Source: Micropterus salmoides
Taxonomy: Eukaryota > Chordata > Actinopteri > Centrarchiformes > Centrarchidae
Assembly (NCBI RefSeq): GCF_014851395.1
Contig: NW_024040041.1
Coordinates: 12,665,742-12,729,741, forward strand
Direction of reading: 5' to 3'
Length of the DNA: 64,000 bases
Every line of letters begins with the position of its first letter. Position 1 is the first letter of the stretch. The notes below the pieces were generated by a model. That model did no database searches. It was given only the letters and a program-made list of their open reading frames with translations, and was not told the DNA's origin. A program made the position numbers and the translations under genes. Positions 49,500 through 58,749 of this stretch are shown in pieces.

Positions 49500-52180
49500 C
49501 AATACACAGAGCAACACAACATTCCTTCTGGAAGAAATGGCAAAGACTCTCCACACAAGGAATGAATCAGTTTAGCTAAAGCTCTCCACAATGGCTTCAA
49601 GAAACACCGTTGTGTCCTGCCAGAAATTGACTGGACTACAAGTGAGAGGATTCTACTCAGATAAGATAATTCCTCTGCCAGTGACTTACTCGAGAGAATT
49701 CATCCCTGCAAACAGAGATCATATTCCCACACCAGAGACTGCAAAGGCATGGCCTCATCTTGAACATATCGCAGACGAGATTGCTCCTCAGCAAAGCTGC
49801 GACGTGGGCCTGCTAATCGGCTACAACTGTCCCCAAGCTCTTGTTCCAAGGCAAGTCGTGCGTGGTAAAGAAAATCAGCCCTTTGCACAGAGAACAGACC
49901 TGGGCTGGAGCGTAGTCGGCTATGGCAACCCATGTCTCGACTATGGAGATGAAATTGGAGTAAGTCAACAGGTCATCGTGAAGCAAGTGATGCCTGGTCT
50001 CCAGTCCCCTTCAAACCTCACAAGCAAAGTGCACTATGTCTGTAGAACTCAGGTCAAGGAGGTAGTCTCACCTGCATACGTCATCAAGGTGCTGGAATCT
50101 GACTTTGTCAAAAGGTCTTTGGAGGATGGCCATATCTGTCAAGAGGATCTCCGATTCCTGTCAAAGATGGAAAGAGGCATAAGGCTCAAGGACAATGGTC
50201 ATTATGCGATGCCGCTGCCATTCAAGAATGAACTTACCAGATAGCATGGTGTGCGCCATCCACCGTCTCAGATGCCTAGAGCAGAAGCTGATAAGAAACA
50301 AACTACTACAAAGACTACAAGACCTTCATGGATGAGATCATAACACTTGGAGACGCAGAAAGGGTCCCAGAAGAAGACATCAATAAAGCTCCAGCATGGT
50401 ACATCCCACAACATGGGGTGTATCATCCCCAAAAGCCCGGGAAGATACGTGTTGTCTTTGATAGCTCTACAAGATTTCAAGAGACATCCTTAAACGACCA
50501 TCTCCTGACCGGTCCAGAGCTGACAAACGCCTTGGTGGGAGTTCTGTGTCGTTTCCGGAGAGGTCCAGTGGCAATCATGTGTGACATAGAACGCATGTTC
50601 CACCAGTTCCACGTTAAAGCAGAAGACCAAGATTACCTAAGATTCCTGTGGTGGGAGAATGGAAATCTTGAAGCCAAACCATCCATCTATCGGATGAAGG
50701 TCCGCTTGTTTGGTGCTGTTTCATTACGTGGCTGCGCTAACTATGGACTCAAGCACCTCGCAGCCCAAGGACAAGGACACTTCAGTGAAGTCACCATCAA
50801 GTTCATTCAGAAGAACTTCTACGTTGATGACGGCTTGTCAAGTTTAGCGACTGAAAGCCAAGCTATCCAGTTAGTGAAGAAGGCAAGAGAGCTCTGCAAC
50901 ACAGGCAAACTCCGGTTGCACAAGTTCATCTCCATCAGCAAGAATCCCCAAAGAAGAATGTGCTAAAGCCGCCCAAGACTTGGACATGGCCCTGGGGGAA
51001 CTAAACTTGGAAAGAGCACTTGGCATACAGTGGTGCGTGGCTTCTTATGAGTTCCAGTTTAGAGTGATTGTCATTGAAAATCCACTTGCCCAAAGAGGAG
51101 TCTTGTCCACAGTTGCTTCAGTATATGATCCACTCGGATTTGTGGCACCTTTCATCCTGGTGGGAAAGCAGATCCTGCAGCAGATGTGTCGTGACAAGCT
51201 CAGTTGGGATGACATCTTACCTGATGACCTTCGACCCCTGTGGGAGTTTTGGCTCCAAGACCTGCGAAACCTGGCTGGTGTGAAGATTCAGAGATGCTAC
51301 ATTCCATCAAACTTTAAGGTTCAGAGCTACGAGCTCCATCATTTCTTATTATGTTATGGCGAGTGTTCGTACCTCAAAGCAGTCAGTGCATCAGGTGAAG
51401 TCCACTGCTCTTTGGTAATAGGGAAGTCAAGAGTAGCCCCTGCTAAGATTACCACCATACCAAGACTTGAGCTGTCAGCAGCAGTCGTAGCTGTCCGCAC
51501 CAGTGACATGCTCAAAAGGGAACTGGAGATAGATTGCCTACAAGAATTCTTCTGGACAGATTCAAAGGTTGTCCTCGTATACATCAGTAATGAAGCCAGG
51601 AGATTTCATGTGTTCGTAGCAAACCGTGTGGAATGCATCAAGCAAAGTACAGAGTCTGCACAATGGAGGTATGTGGCTTCTGATGAGAATCCAGCAGATC
51701 ATGCCTCAAGAGGTCTTACAGCAGAACAACTTGTAGCTTCTAACTGGTTCACGGGCCCAGACTTTCTTTGGCAGAAAGAGCTACCCAGCGGAGTAGTCAA
51801 GGTGGGAGAGATTGATCCAGAGATCAAGAAGGCCCAGGTTCATGACTCCCAGGCAAAGGAAATAAGGTCACTGTTAAATCGCCTACAAAAGTTCTCTGAC
51901 TGGTCAAGAATGGTGAAAGCTGTAGCCAGACTAAAGCGGCGTGTCAAAGGCCTCAAGCCAAAGTCCTGTGAAAGCACCAGTTTAGAGGAAAGGAAAGAAG
52001 CAGAGCTCAGCATAATCAAGATGGTTCAACAAGCAACCCTCTCTCAAGAAATACAGCGCATCCAGTGTCATAAGGACACACAAATCAAAGTCCAACAAAT
52101 TACACAAATTAGGTCCATTCTTGGATGTCAAGACATGGAGTGGACATCCACATGTGAAACATCCAGCTGTCCTCCCTAGA
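49500..52180 (+). pseudogene. BEL/Pao pol: protease, reverse transcriptase, RNase H
   Basis: 49591-50244 is the Pao protease-to-RT linker (GFYSDKIIPLPVTYSREFIP, DVGLLIGYNCPQALVPRQVV, TDLGWSVVGYG). 50328-50966 is the RT, with KIRVVFDSSTRFQETSLNDH, IMCDIERMFHQFHV and NFYVDDGLSSL (catalytic Asp pair, 50820 on). 50980-52179 is the peptidase_A17/RNase H region (YDPLGFVAPFILVGK, TIPRLELSAAVVAV, FFWTDSKVVLVYI, ASDENPADHASRGL). The longest open part is 399 codons, but frame breaks near 49570, 50244-50328 and 50966 split the polyprotein. Confidence 0.9.
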
Positions 52181-52781
52181 GACAGTCATGTGTCAGCGTT
52201 ACTCGTCAAGCACTATCATGAGAGAGTGCATCATCAAGGACCGGGAATGACCATACATGAGCTCCGATCCAATGGCATATGGATCCTGGGATGCAGTAAT
52301 GTACTGTCATCCCATATTTACAAGTGCACAACGTGCAGGAAGTTCAGTGCACAGAACAAGAAAGGATGGCAAATCTGCCGGAAGAGCGAATTGAAACAAC
52401 CCCTACATTTACTTACTGTGGGATGGATGGATGGACTGCTTCGGGCCATTCTATGTCAAGGAAGGAAGAAAAGAGCTAAAGCGTTATGGACTGTTACTTA
52501 CCTGCATGTGTTCCAGAGCAGTACACACTGAAATGCTCGATGACTTGACCACAGATGCCTTCATCAACGCTCTGCATTCATTCATCGCTATTCGTGGAAC
52601 TGGCAAATAAGGTGTGATCAAGGGACAAACTTTGTCGGCGCTAGGCGTGAGTTTATTGAAGCATTAAAGGAGATGGATTAAGAAGAACTCAAAGAACTGA
52701 GATGTGAGTTCATCATGAACACTCCAGCTTCAAGTCATATAGGTGACGTCTGGGAAAGACAAATTCGCATCAGAAGTGTCT
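52121..52781 (+). pseudogene. BEL/Pao integrase, truncated
   Basis: The zinc-binding domain is visible (HYHERVHHQGPGMTIHELR, later CTTCRKFSAQNKKGW). The catalytic core follows in another frame: a CGMDCFGPFYV box with the first Asp and AVHTEMLDDLTTDAFI. The core then stops and shifts. The last recognisable piece is SSHIGDVWERQIR, which normally lies shortly after the active-site Glu. Coding similarity to BEL ends at about 52781, where a Polinton-like segment begins. The C-terminal part of integrase and the 3' LTR are missing. Confidence 0.85.
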
Positions 52782-52783
52782 TA

Positions 52784-52903
52784 ATTAAAAGAAACTCTTT
52801 ATTGCAAGCTCTGCATATTGCATCTCCATCTCAGAGAATGAATATTATTAAATCTGCATCACCAGACTTTTTGGTATCATTATGCGAAATAACTTACAAT
52901 GTA
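52784..52903 (+). pseudogene. Polinton/adintovirus-like core gene, first fragment
   Basis: Forty codons (NSLLQALHIASPSQRMNI, then LVSLCEITYNV) show the helical, Leu/Ala-rich pattern of a protein encoded by Polinton/adintovirus-like elements in fish. The continuation is at 54081. It starts where BEL integrase ends and stops where a LINE begins. The family call depends on the neighbouring capsid and protease remnants and is tentative. Confidence 0.4.
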
Positions 52904-53900
52904 TGTATGTCTGTAGTATGTAAGGTATATGAAAAACCGATTAACAAACAAATCATTGACCATCTCAAGAATAGCTCCTTTCCACTGCACCCAATGCAAT
53001 TTGGATTCAGGGATAATTACCCGACAGAAACTGCTACATGTTATTTCATAGAAAAAGTTTAGGCATCACTGGATAAAGGCATGGTTGCTCCATACTCTCC
53101 ATACCCTTTTTAGCACATACGTTAATGATTTACCTTCAGTTTGTGGAAATTGTGATATTTTAATGTATGCTGATGATACAGTTATTTTTACTCATGGTAT
53201 GACTGCTGAAGAGATTGCAATCAAGCTGTATTAGTGAAGGTCACATCCTGGCTTAACCACTGTTGTTTGCAACTGAATGTTCCAAAAACTGTTTGTTTCT
53301 TTCCAAAAGTTCCTGCATAGACGCAGAGCGAGACATTTTCATTTCAGGACACAGACTTGTCTCAGAATACAAGTACTTAGGACTACACTTGGACTCAAAC
53401 CTTGCCTTTAAAACCCATATAAAGAAGGTCTGTAATAAAGTAAAGTTCAGTTTGGCTAACAGAGTCCTAGTTAGCAGCTAGGAGGGACTGTACAATCCCA
53501 CTCAAAAAACCTGTATTACAGTCTCCATCCTATTACTCATTTAAAAGTAATGGAAGAAATTGCTTATTGAAAATCAACACTGTCAACACTGACGCTGGTC
53601 CCATCCACCAACAATAACTGTATCATCTATTTTTAGATTTGATCTGCTCATCTTGTTTACTCAATTATTTGTGATTTTTAACACAGTGTAATTTTTTACC
53701 TTTTGTCAATTGTATAATGTATTTTATTGTATTAAAACAGTTTACTATTTTAGGATACCTAATAATATCTGGCAAGGTCACTGCCGATGAGAACTAGCCT
53801 GTGGCTAACTCGGGTACGCTTACATTTGCTTGAATGTTGATCAGTGTACATTGTCTCTTTTCAATTAAAAAAATAAATTACAAAAATGTTTTAAAAAGTA
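52904..53900 (+). mobile_element. LINE fragment inside Polinton-like gene
   Basis: Plus-strand RT pieces: KVYEKPINKQIIDHL and PMQFGFRDN (fingers), YADDTVIF with the catalytic Asp pair at 53166-53177, then SEYKYLGLHLDSNLAFKTHI (C-terminal part). There is a large deletion between ETATCYFIEKV and the YADD box. The 3' untranslated part runs from about 53480 and ends in an A-rich stretch near 53865-53890. It is an L2/CR1-like LINE; the exact family was not determined. Confidence 0.75.
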
Positions 53901-53994
53901 AAATCCCTTAAATAATACACAGTATCAAAAATGAAAAAAGAAGAAGGCGGGGATTAGACTAATCACTAATCGCCAATAAAAAGGTTTGCATTTA

Positions 53995-54075
53995 AAAGAA
54001 AGAAACTGCTACATGTTATTTCATAGAAAAAGTTAAGGCATCACTGGATAAAGGCGGGGTTGTAGGGACCGTTGT
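53995..54075 (+). mobile_element. Second scrap of the same LINE
   Basis: 54003-54055 repeats 53027-53080 nearly base for base (gaaactgctacatgttattt and following) and continues a few codons further into the RT than the first copy before the Polinton-like sequence resumes. It could be a separate insertion or part of a rearranged one. Confidence 0.7.
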
Positions 54076-54080
54076 AGACG

Positions 54081-54360
54081 ATGCTTAAACAGTCCGGCTG
54101 TTTTCTTCTCCCCCTCCTGAGTATCGCTGTGCCTTTTATAGCGAGTCTTATTGCTTCGAGACAAATTCAGATTACTATGGAGTATGCACAAAAAATGTTT
54201 CTGGTACCTAAACAACAACGTGATCTTTTAAGAAGACCTCCAGCACACGAGTTTATTCGAGAAACTGTTGAAAATGCCTTGGATCGTACTATTAAAGACA
54301 TTCTGGATCCGAAGATTTTTCTTCATGGTAAAACAAGGAGAAAGAGATCAGAACACACCA
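54081..54360 (+). pseudogene. Polinton/adintovirus-like core gene, second fragment
   Basis: Begins with a hydrophobic stretch (LLPLLSIAVPFIASLI), then EYAQKMFLVPKQQRDLL and a helical segment (RETVENALDRTIKDIL). The order (hydrophobic stretch, then a short basic-helical region with LVP) suits a small virion-type protein of Polinton/adintovirus-like elements. The coding signal is cut at 54360 by a MITE and continues, decayed, after 55053. Role in the particle is inferred only. Confidence 0.5.
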
Positions 54361-55053
54361 AGGGCCTGATTTACTAAAGGTTTGCGTGAGTAAAAACGTG
54401 TGCAAACTTGATATGACCAGCAAATTAGCACGTAAGCTGATCTACTAACGTTGTGCACGCAGAGTGACGTCTTTCAAAAGCGCAAGATAGCACCTGTTGT
54501 TCATTTAGTGCTTTTGTCTTAATGAATATGCAATTTGGGCTTAACATGCAAATACATTTATTGAATACACACAATGTGATCTACCAAGCCTAAATGCAAT
54601 TTCAAGTGAGTGCAACATCCTCTGTATTTAATACATATGAAAGGAAGGTGCAAACCGCCAAGTGTTGTGCAGAGATGGCTTCTGTTATTGTTGCCAGAAG
54701 GAGACCCATACTGTAGCATACTGTAGCTCTTTCTGCTGTTTCCCAAAGCAGTTTTTCCAGGTGTGGTGTCTCAAGTACTTAGTCCAATCTCAGGCAGGAT
54801 GGGCAGGTACATACGATTTCCACATACTCGGGACGCACTAAACGAAACTAACCAAGGTTTTTACGCAGTGGCTGCTTTCTCTCCTGACTCTCCATGGCGG
54901 AAACCATTAAAACACGCAAAACCCTAATTTAAATACTCCCACCTCATCTACGCAATAATAAATCACCCATAACAGGTACTAAAATTGCACGTGCAATATT
55001 TTAGAATGCACACGCAATTTAGTACTCTTTATTCGAGAAGTAAATCGGGCCCT
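54361..55053. mobile_element. MITE inside Polinton-like gene
   Basis: The left end AGGGCCTGATTTACT (54361) matches AGTAAATCGGGCCCT (55039-55053) as an inverted repeat with one mismatch. 693 bp, non-coding. It interrupts the plus-strand gene. Confidence 0.8.
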
Positions 55054-55480
55054 AACTTTGTCAATGCCGGTCACTGAGGATTTTCACTCTTCAGAGCAGA
55101 AGAATCAAGAAGGAAGAGATTTTGTTTTTGAAGAAATTTTAAAAAACATGCCAAAAGCACAGCAGGAATAAAGCTCAGCATATTTTGGAGAACAGATGTG
55201 CATGGACTGAGCGTGGGAAGTTTGTGTTTAATGGTAATGTTATTAAAGGGTCTCGTGTATGATTTGATAAGAGGCTGGCTGTCACAACGTGTCTGACAGC
55301 CAGAGACCTACAGGTTGGGATGAAAATCTGCAATCATTGGCAATATTGAATATACCTTTATCAGTTGTGCCAAATCAAGTCAAAAGTTAAATTGATGAGT
55401 TTAAGAGAAAGACTTCTGGAGAATCTTCTCCTCTTATTACTAGACCATCTACATCTCTTGTTACCAGAGGGCATTGATTA
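55054..55480 (+). pseudogene. Polinton/adintovirus-like core gene, third fragment
   Basis: The plus-strand reading shows FVFEEILKNMPKAQQE, a region of three stops, then NVSDSQRPTGWDENL and IPLSVVPNQVKS in shifted frames. The pieces read in order as one decayed coding region following the MITE. A terminal stop-like end lies near 55480. Strongly mutated. Confidence 0.45.
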
Positions 55481-55871
55481 ACACACAAGTCCATTTGTAT
55501 CTCCTAAAATGTGACTGAGTGATTGGATTTTTATTGTATATCATTATTGGTTTTAAATAAATACATAGAGAAATAACAAAAAACATTGTCGTACACGTTT
55601 CAATCTATTAATCATTTTGATAATGATTCACACACAGCTTCTAATATTATTTCACACATTTAAAATAATCTGATACTTGGACACACTGGTTACATTCTGC
55701 ATAATTATTTTGTCAACATGCAACCGAGGGTTGTATTTGTTTCACAAATTTGCACATCATAAAATCATTGCATGACGTTGCATGCAGTTGCATGCAAGTT
55801 TATTACTATATTTAGTCATTACATTGTCATAAGATAACCCTCTATCCATATGGTAGAGATAAAACATACAA
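55481..55871. other. AT-rich spacer, nothing recognised
   Basis: Lies between two converging gene remnants. It has AATAAA (55556) on the plus strand. No ORF of note. Confidence 0.5.
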
Positions 55872-56171
55872 TTACTGACTGCACACTATGTTGCGCGGAC
55901 TTGACTGTTGAGAAAGACAGAAAAGGATTCTAGAAAATGTGAGTATACCGGAGAGTTCCCAAAACTGTGAGAATGATCCCACACCCTGCTTGTCAATATA
56001 GATAGCGACCCAGTGTTGTCCTCCCAGGTGGGAGGGGTCTGTGTTTACCACCAACATGGCGAGTCTCTTTGTAATAACTGATTTAGGAAGCTGGTCACTA
56101 GCAAATACTCCAAGAAAGATGCTTTGCTTTACTACCTTATCAAGTACTTTTGACAATTCTATCGTATTCAT
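55872..56171 (-). pseudogene. Adenovirus-type cysteine protease remnant (Polinton/adintovirus)
   Basis: The minus-strand ORF of 99 codons contains GVFASDQLP and VNTDPSHLGGQHWVAIYID, the N-terminal half of an adenain-like maturation protease with the catalytic His in the HW pair. The second half, with the catalytic Cys, is not recognisable, and the frame runs into an unrelated end. Such proteases process capsid proteins in Polinton/adintovirus-type elements. It sits directly after the capsid remnant on the same strand. Truncated and inactive. Confidence 0.7.
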
Positions 56172-56299
56172 ACTATCGTTTTTTAAAGTTAGAAAAAGTC
56201 AATGAGAACCTGTCTTCTTGATGATATCTCAATTATAGAATCATATGTGGCGTAAATAACTGCATTTATTGTGCGTTGAAGCGGATTTCTAAAACAAGC

Positions 56300-56820
56300 C
56301 TCTAATCTAACACTACTACCCCGACTGTGTCTATGGGATATTTAACATTGCCTTGCGTTAATGCCTTAGCATGCGCTAGCTTAATAGCCGGAGATACGGT
56401 GATTTTCTTTACAAACAGGCTTGCTGACATAATGTTAACCCGAAAGTCGCATTCTATTGTACCCCTGTAAGGATATGTGTTTGATGATTGCGTTATGAGT
56501 CAGTCCCCCAACAATATGTCAACCTGAAAATATTGTACATCCAGGGTAGTTGATAAAGTCTACTTCGTCTGCTTGATCCAGGTTTCTGCCGTTAGCTTTG
56601 GTGATTTTTACACGTGTGTATAGAAATGTATTGTTTAGATCCAGGTAGTCCTCGGTGCTAGCTGAAATGAAAAATTCAGTTTTTGCATGCCTCCGTAAGC
56701 CCCTGCGTTTTTCGCATAGTATATATTTCTCATCACCTCCTCCATGATCTGTTACAAAGACTGACACTTCAACGTCTGTGTTCAAGTATTTTATTTCCAG
56801 CAACATATCCGTCAGCAATG
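56300..56820 (-). pseudogene. Polinton/adintovirus capsid-type protein remnant
   Basis: The minus-strand frame 56818-56519 carries TEFFISASTEDYLDLNNT, TRVKITKANGRNLDQADEV and INYPGCTIFS, the N-terminal part of the capsid-type protein annotated in databases as F54H12.2-like. After a frame break at about 56519 the signal continues (LITQSSNTYPYRGTIE, then internally deleted to GNVKYPIDTVGVVV) to about 56310. The large middle part is missing. It precedes the protease on the same strand. Whether the family is the double-jelly-roll major or another capsid protein I state with caution. Confidence 0.7.
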
Positions 56821-56937
56821 ATTACAAGTATACATTTTTCAGAAAATCAGTACAAGCACCTATGTTTTTACAAACCAAAGATGCAGTTAAGCAATACATC
56901 ACATCAGCAACATCGACACGTTGTTTTCTGGTTAGCA

Positions 56938-57088
56938 TTAAAACACACAAATCAATACTAAAAGTACAAAAACAAAACCCATGACCAATGGTATGCCATC
57001 CAGAGGTAATTCGTCTGACACATTCAAACATTCAATAACACATTTTTCAAATCTAGAACAACATAGTATCCTATCTGTGTCACATATT
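56938..57088 (-). pseudogene. Short membrane-type ORF end, 5' part cut by L2
   Basis: The minus strand reads CDTDRILCCSRFEKC and ends DGIPLVMGFVFVLLVLICVF before a stop, with a C-terminal hydrophobic helix. Its upstream part is replaced by the 3' tail of the L2 copy. It lies just upstream of the capsid remnant in the same direction and may be a small Polinton-type membrane protein. Not identified. Confidence 0.35.
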
Positions 57089-57089
57089 A

Positions 57090-58052
57090 TAATAATAATA
57101 ATAGTAATCCTTATTTGTAGAGCACTTTTCAAAAACAAGTTACAAAGTGATTTAACAAGTGTAAGGAATAATACAAAAAAAACAAGATAAGAGCATGAAA
57201 AATTCATATAAAATTAGTAAAATACAATAAAATAAAAGGGATAAAATAAAGTCAAATAAGATCGGGAAAGGCTCTCCTATAAAAGTATGTTTTAAGAAGG
57301 GACTTAAAAGAGTTCACTGACTCAGCCGACCTGATTTGACCGGCTGTTCCAGAGCCTCGGGGCCCTGAAAGCAAACGCTCTGTCCCCTTTAGTTTTCAGT
57401 CGAGACTCTGGAACAGACAACAGACCTCTGCCCGAGGATCTCAAGGTACGTGCTGGTGTGTATGGGACTAAAAGTTCAGAAATATAATTCTATTATATCA
57501 AATTCTATTATATCAATTCTAAAACATACTGGGAGCCAGTGTAATGAAGCTAAAATATTGGAGTCGATCAATAGATTTTTGGGTTAAACAGGTGAAAAGG
57601 CTGTTGCAATAATCCAGGCGTGTAAAATGGTCTCGGTGTCCTTAAAAGTTAACATAGATCGAATTTTTGCTATATTTCTAAGTTGATAAAAACATGATTG
57701 AACAAGCTTTGTGGTGTGCTGCTCGAAATTTAAGTTACTATCAAACCAAACACCAAGGTTCATGTGTGGACCGCACCACATGCTGTATGTGAGCAGCTAA
57801 CATTTCTGAGCCCCGTTTGTTTGGGTGAAGTCCGTCTGTCTTAAAAAGAGACATTCTTTGCCAGAAAATATTAAAATTATCCACATAACACACACGATGA
57901 GCCCTGCAGGCGGACTGGAGCCAGTCGTGGAGGCCAAGGAGTCTACTGAATCGGCCAGCACCGCGACCAACTGTGGGAATGGGACCAGAGATAAAAATGG
58001 ACTTTCCACACTGCTTTAAAAAGTTAAAAAGACGGTTAAAATCTGATTTTGA
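57090..58052 (-). mobile_element. L2 LINE copy with internal deletion
   Basis: The (ATT)n tail at 57090-57110 and 3' region follow the copy at 32695 almost exactly up to caccaaggttc (57753-57763). They then jump to catgtgtggaccgcaccac, which in the other copy lies near 35232, and run into the ORF1 esterase region to about 58052, matching 35522. RT and endonuclease are lost. 57400-57470 holds a segment missing from the other copy. The copy is 5'-truncated. Confidence 0.85.
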
Positions 58053-58269
58053 ATATAAAATATTACATTGTTAGCAGCTTCACACAACAGTGCTCTCATC
58101 TTATACACGATGTATCTCTTTTTGACATAGTTTAGTAGACTAGACACATTCCCCATTGTTTTTTAGTGTTGTTCCCCCTTTCAGATGTCCAGAGATTCCT
58201 TAACTACTGTGCTCACACTGTCCTCCACTCTAACTACCCATTTAGGCGAAGCAATGAGAAAAGGGTTCC
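58053..58269. other. Spacer, nothing recognised
   Basis: Sequence between the L2 copy and the next minus-strand ORF. No feature was recognised. Confidence 0.4.
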
Positions 58270-58273
58270 TTAG

Positions 58274-58603
58274 CTAAATCTGTAGAGCACCTGCTGCAAT
58301 GTCTCGAATACTGCACTCACATGTTGGCACCAACCCAACACCACGTAGTATGTACTCTTGAGCATCAGTGAAAATTTTGTTAAAAAGCTTCTGCGTAATT
58401 TTCCCCTTAGGTCCTTTGATATAAAAACAGGGTAGCGTGTCAATGCAGGTGTGAGGTTGTTTTCTGCTCCATTCATCTGTATAAGCGCAATACACACGTT
58501 TGTTTAAATAAATTTTTTTATGAATTATATTTTTTTCGCACTCCCGCAAAACATGCACGCGCATTATGTGCGTAACAGGCGTGCACATTTCATGGGAGCG
58601 CAC
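58274..58603 (-). CDS. Unidentified ORF, possibly Polinton-derived
   Basis: 109 codons, open, with a basic Cys/Arg-rich N-terminus (MRVHVLRECEKNIIHKK) and a C-terminal half with mixed hydrophobic and charged residues (GKITQKLFNKIFTDAQEY). It resembles nothing I can name. It lies upstream of the capsid remnant on the same strand, beyond the L2 insertion, so it could be another gene of the same element or chance. No codon-use support was computed. Confidence 0.25.
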   Translation of the reverse strand: MRSHEMCTPVTHIMRVHVLRECEKNIIHKKIYLNKRVYCAYTDEWSRKQPHTCIDTLPCFYIKGPKGKITQKLFNKIFTDAQEYILRGVGLVPTCECSIRDIAAGALQI

Positions 58604-58625
58604 ATTGCTAACCTTTATTTACTAC

Positions 58626-58746
58626 TCACATGTTATCTTCTTCAGCTGGGTCAAGGGCTCTACTAAGTTCTCTCACATCTTTTGCAGTTGTCAAGGGTGG
58701 CTGTAGAAGTTTGGGCAGCATCACCATATTGTATTCTTCCTCATAC
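58626..58746 (-). CDS. Unidentified coding segment with 3' splice site and stop
   Basis: The minus-strand segment starts after a good acceptor (TTGTGATTACAG, AG at 58747-58748) and reads YEEEYNMVMLPKLLQPPL, then TAKDVRELSRALDPAEEDNM and a TGA at 58626-58628. An AATAAA (58614-58619) follows seven bases later. Acidic end, no named domain. It could be a last exon of an unknown gene or of the Polinton-like element. Exon status is inferred from the signals. Confidence 0.35.
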
Positions 58747-58749
58747 CTG

